DNA of 8,688 nt from Acidobacteriaceae bacterium (lineage in GTDB: Bacteria > Acidobacteriota > Terriglobia > Terriglobales > Acidobacteriaceae), in assembly GCA_003140655.1 (NCBI GenBank), contig PLKR01000356.1:5337-14024 (forward strand), given 5' to 3'. Numbering within the stretch: the first letter of the stretch is position 1; every line of letters begins with the position of its first letter. A program made the translations under genes and the position numbers. The notes under the pieces are model-generated. The model was not told the origin of the DNA, made no database searches, and worked only from the letters and a program-made list of their open reading frames with translations. Below are positions 6,134-8,688 of this stretch, in pieces.

Positions 6134-6165
6134 CAAAAGAAAAGGCGCGGCCCAGGGGCCGCGCC
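6134..6165 (-). terminator. strong intrinsic terminator (minus strand)
   Basis: A perfect 9-bp stem, GGCGCGGCC (6144-6152) with GGCCGCGCC (6157-6165), and a 4-base loop are followed on the minus strand by TTTTCTTTT. It should end transcription of the operon ending at 6290. It also lies between a likely promoter (6197-6205) and the endonuclease start (6091). A weaker TCGTTTT follows on the plus strand. Confidence 0.85.
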
Positions 6166-6196
6166 TCGTTTTCCTAAAGTTTTAACTTATACACCC

Positions 6197-6205
6197 ATTA
6201 TATCA
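6197..6205 (-). promoter_or_regulatory. extended -10 (TGATATAAT) upstream of the terminator
   Basis: On the minus strand TGATATAAT is a perfect extended -10, and the -35 position is poor. The start would be near 6190, giving a leader of about 100 bases before the endonuclease ATG that contains the terminator hairpin. A small palindrome, AAGTT-TT-AACTT (6177-6188), lies between the start site and the hairpin. Confidence 0.5.
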
Positions 6206-6289
6206 CATCTGGAGGGGAAAAAGGGACATTTTCTGGAATATATTTGCCTAATGTTGTGAACAGCTTAGGCACTATCGTTTACTACTTGG

Positions 6290-6667
6290 CTATTGACAGC
6301 CTCCCCGGTGGAGGGCGGCTTTGACCAGGAAGGGGATGGCGCCGACCAACCTCGCCATGAAGCGCCGCCCGCGGCTCACTATGAAATACGACAGCGATGC
6401 CACGCACAGGATTACAAGTCCCGTGCGAACATATGTCGCAGTTGTCATCGAGATCCCGATCCCGCTTCCAATCGCAAAGTAAGCGGCCAGACACGCCGGG
6501 CATTTTGGCAATAACGCCAGAGTAGCGCCGGGAACCATCCATCCGGCGGCCTCGCGACAGCGCTGCGTGAGCGTCAACGGACGCGGACCGCCGCTGGCGA
6601 TCCGCGCCCCGCCCGTTACCCAACTCGAACCGCTCGAAACTCTTTCGCAGCAAGCCTGGCGATTCAC
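6290..6667 (-). CDS. small Cys-rich membrane protein
   Basis: The 125-residue product has a short Cys-containing N-terminus (VNRQACCERVSS). A hydrophobic half follows: GWMVPGATLALLP, KCPACLAAYFAIGSGIG and YVRTGLVILCVASLSYFIV, so about three membrane segments with a basic end. The CPAC motif at the membrane edge recalls, loosely, metal-handling proteins of the MerC/MerT type, but I would not assign that function. The start is GTG at 6667. It overlaps the TGA of the DUF899 gene as GTGA, with GGAGGAG eight bases upstream, so translation is coupled. The longer frame to 6778 would overlap the DUF899 gene and adds no credible sequence. It is the last gene of the operon and probably works with the DUF899 protein. 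Confidence 0.7.
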   Translation of the reverse strand: MNRQACCERVSSGSSWVTGGARIASGGPRPLTLTQRCREAAGWMVPGATLALLPKCPACLAAYFAIGSGIGISMTTATYVRTGLVILCVASLSYFIVSRGRRFMARLVGAIPFLVKAALHRGGCQ

Positions 6668-7479
6668 GACCGGTGCTCCTCCGCGCAGCACGAAGATCCC
6701 GACGCTTTCGGAGCAACGTAGTGCGCCTTTGGATCGACGAAGTAGCCCTCCGCATAGCGATCGTGATGCCGAACCCAAGCCATGCTGAAGGCTAAGCCAT
6801 CCTCGTCTCGACCTTTCGGCACGAGGTCGAGGAAGTTGTAGGCGCCCACCAGGATGTCGAGCCCGCGCGCGTAAGAAGAATAGGTGTGAAAAAGTTCGCC
6901 CCCACCGTTCTTATAGAACACGCTCGCCCCCGGCGCTTCCTCGCTGGGGAACTCAAGCATGTCATAGTTGTAGTTCACCTTGCCGTTCGCCATTTCCTCT
7001 TTCGTGAACGACACGTGATAGTCGTGGTTAAAGTCGTTTCCGAACGACGACACCCACTTGAAGCGCCAGCCCATGCGCTTTTTGAACGCCTCGATCTGGG
7101 CCATGGGTGCTCGTGAGACTACGACCAGAGTGACGTCGCGATTCGCGAGATGAACCAGGCTCCCGTCGAAATGATCGGCCAGGTAAGAGCAACTCGGGCA
7201 ACCGGCCTCCCACCCCGGACCGAACATGAAGTGGTACACAATCAGCTGGCTCCTGCCGCCGAAGAGGTCGGCAAGAGTCTCCTTGCCGCCCGGCCCATCG
7301 AAAACATATTGTTTTTCAACCTTCTCCCAAGGCAGTTCGCGGCGTTGCTGGCTCAATTCATCCCGTAATCTGGTGAACTCCTTTTCTTTCCGGAGCAATT
7401 CTTTTCGGCTTGCAATCCATTCTCTTGGCGAAACAACTTCGTGTTCCTGAATACCCGTGCTGGTGGCTAGTGTAGTCAT
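6664..7479 (-). CDS. DUF899 thioredoxin-like protein
   Basis: The 271 residues follow the DUF899 pattern: an N-terminal helix (EWIASRKELLRKEKEFTRLRDEL), then YVFDGPGGKETLADLFGGRSQLIVYHFMFGPGW. The thioredoxin-like turn GCPSCSYLADHFDG follows, with C94 and C97, then TLVVVSRAPMAQIEAFKKRMGW and WVSSFGNDFNHDY. Proteins of this family are predicted cytoplasmic thiol-redox or peroxiredoxin-like enzymes, but the substrate is unknown. ATG at 7479 has AGGAG seven bases upstream. The ATG at 7485 is only one base from that site, and the frame back to 7671 has no support. An unusual tail, SGSSCCAEEHRS, carries a vicinal Cys pair. The stop overlaps the start of the membrane-protein gene. Confidence 0.88.
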   Translation of the reverse strand: MTTLATSTGIQEHEVVSPREWIASRKELLRKEKEFTRLRDELSQQRRELPWEKVEKQYVFDGPGGKETLADLFGGRSQLIVYHFMFGPGWEAGCPSCSYLADHFDGSLVHLANRDVTLVVVSRAPMAQIEAFKKRMGWRFKWVSSFGNDFNHDYHVSFTKEEMANGKVNYNYDMLEFPSEEAPGASVFYKNGGGELFHTYSSYARGLDILVGAYNFLDLVPKGRDEDGLAFSMAWVRHHDRYAEGYFVDPKAHYVAPKASGSSCCAEEHRS

Positions 7480-7535
7480 TGGCATTCTCCTGTTTAGTAG
7501 TTTAGTTCGGTGTTCTGTCTTGCTGTTTCGGTTGT

Positions 7536-7555
7536 AGGCCGCTGCCTGGCGGCCT
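7536..7555. other. intercistronic hairpin at the arsR-like stop codon
   Basis: AGGCCGC (7536-7542) and GCGGCCT (7549-7555) form a perfect 7-bp stem with a 6-base loop. On the minus strand the stem begins inside the TAG of the ArsR-type gene and lacks a U-tract. It may stabilise the upstream message or uncouple the ArsR/SRPBCC and DUF899 halves of the operon. Confidence 0.55.
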
Positions 7556-7940
7556 AATGTTTTTTGCGTCTGCCCGCCGTTGCTCGCCTTGCGCCCAGGC
7601 CATCTTTCTCGGCGATCTCCTTGATCCGCAGCAGTTCGCCCGACCAAAGCTCCTGAAACGGACCGACCCATCGTTCATAAATCTGCCGGATGGGAACGAC
7701 GTTCAGGGAGTTCACCCGCTGCCTTCCCGCCTCGCGGGTGCTGACCAGGTGTGCCTGGCGCAGCACGTCGAGATGCTTCATCACTCCAAACCGGCTTAAA
7801 TGCGGAAAGGACTCCACAATTTCGGTGGTGGTGCGGGGACGGTCCCGCAAAAAATCCAGAATGGCGCGCCGGGTCGCGTCCGAGAGCGCCTTCCACACCG
7901 GGTCGAGAGCATCCGCCGGATGAGCAACGATTTTCCCCAC
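7554..7940 (-). CDS. ArsR-family transcriptional repressor
   Basis: The 128-residue protein carries the winged helix of the ArsR family: VWKALSDATRRAILDFLRDRPRTTTEIVESF, then the recognition region HLSRFGVMKHLDVLRQAHLVSTREAGRQRVNSLN, and a closing helix. It lacks the Cys-x-Cys metal-binding motif of classical ArsR/SmtB sensors, so metal sensing is unlikely. Metal-free ArsR proteins paired with SRPBCC proteins are common in soil bacteria. The start is GTG at 7940, five bases after the SRPBCC stop, with no strong Shine-Dalgarno, which suggests coupling. The Lys/Arg-rich tail (ARRATAGRRKKH) could add DNA affinity. Its likely target is the palindrome at 8430-8449, making the operon self-repressed. 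Confidence 0.9.
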   Translation of the reverse strand: MGKIVAHPADALDPVWKALSDATRRAILDFLRDRPRTTTEIVESFPHLSRFGVMKHLDVLRQAHLVSTREAGRQRVNSLNVVPIRQIYERWVGPFQELWSGELLRIKEIAEKDGLGARRATAGRRKKH

Positions 7941-7944
7941 GTCG

Positions 7945-8373
7945 CTACTCGCAGTCCTTTCTTATGTTGGCGAGCATGTGCTTCCAGCCCTCGCCCACGC
8001 CCTTGCGGTGCTCGGGGTCGATCATGCCGATTGCGCGATGCCGCAGTGCAACCCGGCAACCTCCGCCGGCCGCTTCTACCTTCACTTCCAGGTGATTAAT
8101 GGCCGGATACGACATGAACATGGGGCCGCTCAGTTCCAGCAGCACCGGAGGCTTAATGACCTGCACGAACCCCCACAGATGTCCGATGCCGTTTCCTCGA
8201 TCACGGTACCAGCGTCCGCCCGGTTTTGGCTCGAGCAGTAATTCCAGGGATTGGCCGTCGGGTCGGGTGTTGCCTTTTCCGAGGCGATGCAAAACGGCTG
8301 CGAATGCTTTTTCCGGCGTGGCTTTGATGTCCACGTGCTGCTCAACGTCGAGGGTCAAGTCTTCCAAGTTCAT
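7945..8373 (-). CDS. SRPBCC / AHSA1-domain protein
   Basis: This 142-residue single-domain protein has the START-like (AHSA1) pattern. It begins with a strand (LTLDVEQHVDIKATPEKAFAAV), continues with PGGRWYRDRGNGIGHLWGFVQVIKPPVLLELSG, and ends in a long C-terminal helix (KGVGEGWKHMLANIRKD). The fold forms a hydrophobic pocket for small ligands, and the ligand here is unknown. ATG at 8373 is selected by AGGAG seven bases upstream, so the ATG at 8412 is not needed. It is the first gene after the operator-bearing promoter and directly precedes the ArsR-type gene, the common SRPBCC/ArsR pairing. A role in binding or clearing the molecule the repressor senses is inference. Confidence 0.85.
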   Translation of the reverse strand: MNLEDLTLDVEQHVDIKATPEKAFAAVLHRLGKGNTRPDGQSLELLLEPKPGGRWYRDRGNGIGHLWGFVQVIKPPVLLELSGPMFMSYPAINHLEVKVEAAGGGCRVALRHRAIGMIDPEHRKGVGEGWKHMLANIRKDCE

Positions 8374-8423
8374 TACTGTTCTCCTTCGTGCTCCGGGGAG
8401 CAATCCAATCAATATGTGAGCAT

Positions 8424-8452
8424 ACTATCACGTGACCATATAGTCACGTCAA
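8424..8452 (-). promoter_or_regulatory. operon promoter with embedded palindromic operator
   Basis: On the minus strand TTGACG (8452-8447) and GATAGT (8429-8424) are separated by exactly 17 bases. The perfect palindrome ACGTGACcatataGTCACGT (8430-8449) fills that spacer and overlaps the -35. A repressor dimer bound there would block RNA polymerase. The ArsR-type protein encoded in the operon is the natural candidate. Transcription would start near 8417, about 45 bases before the SRPBCC start codon. Confidence 0.7.
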
Positions 8453-8478
8453 GAGAAATCTTTGGGTGGGTTTTGATT

Positions 8479-8584
8479 GTGTGGAGCGGACACTTCTGTC
8501 CGCTGCCTTTGACCTTGCCTTTGATTTTCTTAGGCCGCTAGCGATCAAGGTCAAAGGCAGCGGACAAGGGTGTCCGTTCCACAC
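8479..8584. repeat. inverted pair of REP-like elements (D and E)
   Basis: Two 39-base arms (8479-8517 and 8546-8584) are inverted copies with 35 of 39 positions matching, around a 28-base loop. Each arm is itself an AGCGGACA-type hairpin (8485-8504 and 8559-8578) with the CAAGGTCAAAGG flank, which faces the loop. The pair can fold as two small hairpins or one long stem. It fills the space between the divergent ArsR-operon and hslV promoters. Confidence 0.85.
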
Positions 8585-8603
8585 GGGCTATTTCTTGCTG
8601 CGC

Positions 8604-8609
8604 TATAAT
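8604..8609 (+). promoter_or_regulatory. -10 box (TATAAT) of hslV
   Basis: A consensus TATAAT lies 14 bases before the hslV ATG, giving a start near 8616 and a leader of under 10 bases. No recognisable -35 is found 16-18 bases upstream, where REP-like element E and its flank lie. Confidence 0.55.
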
Positions 8610-8623
8610 CGAGAATTGCGCCC

Positions 8624-8688
8624 ATGTCTACGAAGCGACTGATCCGGTCCACCACAGTTTTGTCCATCCGCCGCAACGGCAGCGTGGT
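8624..8688 (+). CDS. hslV: HslV protease subunit, 5' part
   Basis: The first 21 complete codons encode MSTKRLIRSTTVLSIRRNGS followed by V. The TTVLSIRRNG core matches the start of mature HslV (ClpQ), the peptidase of the HslUV ATP-dependent protease. The first Thr of the TT pair (T10) should be the N-terminal nucleophile exposed after removal of the propeptide. Nine residues precede it, against one in E. coli, so a longer propeptide must be cleaved. There is no Shine-Dalgarno and the leader appears very short. The ATPase gene hslU would be expected downstream but lies outside the window. Confidence 0.85.
   Translation, partial: MSTKRLIRSTTVLSIRRNGSV

Noticed and set aside
6282..6755. Alternative minus frame over the membrane-protein region
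   Set aside because: It is Arg-rich with no domain. The overlapping frame has membrane segments, a CPAC motif and a coupled start.
7486..7671. N-terminal extension of the DUF899 frame
   Set aside because: It overlaps the end of the ArsR-type gene, is not similar to the family, and the Shine-Dalgarno favours ATG at 7479.

Overview
The window looks like a chromosomal segment of a soil Acidobacteriota (Terriglobia/Koribacter-like). It is GC-rich with C/G-ending codons. It carries an AcnA-type aconitase with a low-complexity insert, an N-terminally extended HslV, an ArsR-SRPBCC-DUF899 stress operon, and many copies of a short palindrome with AGCGGACA arms. I associate that palindrome with acidobacterial intergenic DNA. 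The assignment rests on recalled family traits, not on a database search.

Layout. Positions 1-250 hold the 3' end of an unidentified gene, overlapped by a small lysine-rich ORF that appears to start at ATA. Positions 261-899 (minus) are a type II toxin-antitoxin pair: a ribbon-helix-helix antitoxin, then a MazF/PemK endoribonuclease. Positions 925-1065 are densely structured and non-coding: a palindrome that could be the TA operator, an extended -10, a perfect 10-bp hairpin, and a 78-nt tRNA-like sequence with histidine-type features (G-1:C73, GTG in the anticodon loop, encoded CCA) but no normal T-loop. Positions 1066-1960 are an AT-richer accessory patch. It contains a doubtful small ORF and an IS1595-family transposase cut off after its first catalytic Asp but still keeping a near-consensus promoter.

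Positions 2178-5006 (plus) encode a complete aconitase. Positions 5007-5641 contain no gene. They hold a tandem duplication of about 225 bp, three REP-like hairpins and a TCAAAA-rich tract. Positions 5642-6091 (minus) encode a small PD-(D/E)XK endonuclease-like protein with a terminator between its likely promoter and its start codon.

Positions 6290-8452 (minus) form one likely operon: SRPBCC/AHSA1 protein, ArsR-type repressor, DUF899 thioredoxin-like protein, and a small Cys-rich membrane protein coupled by a GTGA overlap. Its promoter has a perfect 7-6-7 palindrome filling the space between -35 and -10, the obvious target for the ArsR protein. Positions 8479-8584 hold two REP-like units in inverted orientation, directly in front of the promoter and 5' end of hslV, which runs off the window.

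No complete novel defence or metabolic system can be demonstrated here. The least explained items are the tRNA-like sequence beside the TA locus, the REP-like family with a shared boundary motif, and the Cys-rich DUF899/membrane-protein pair.
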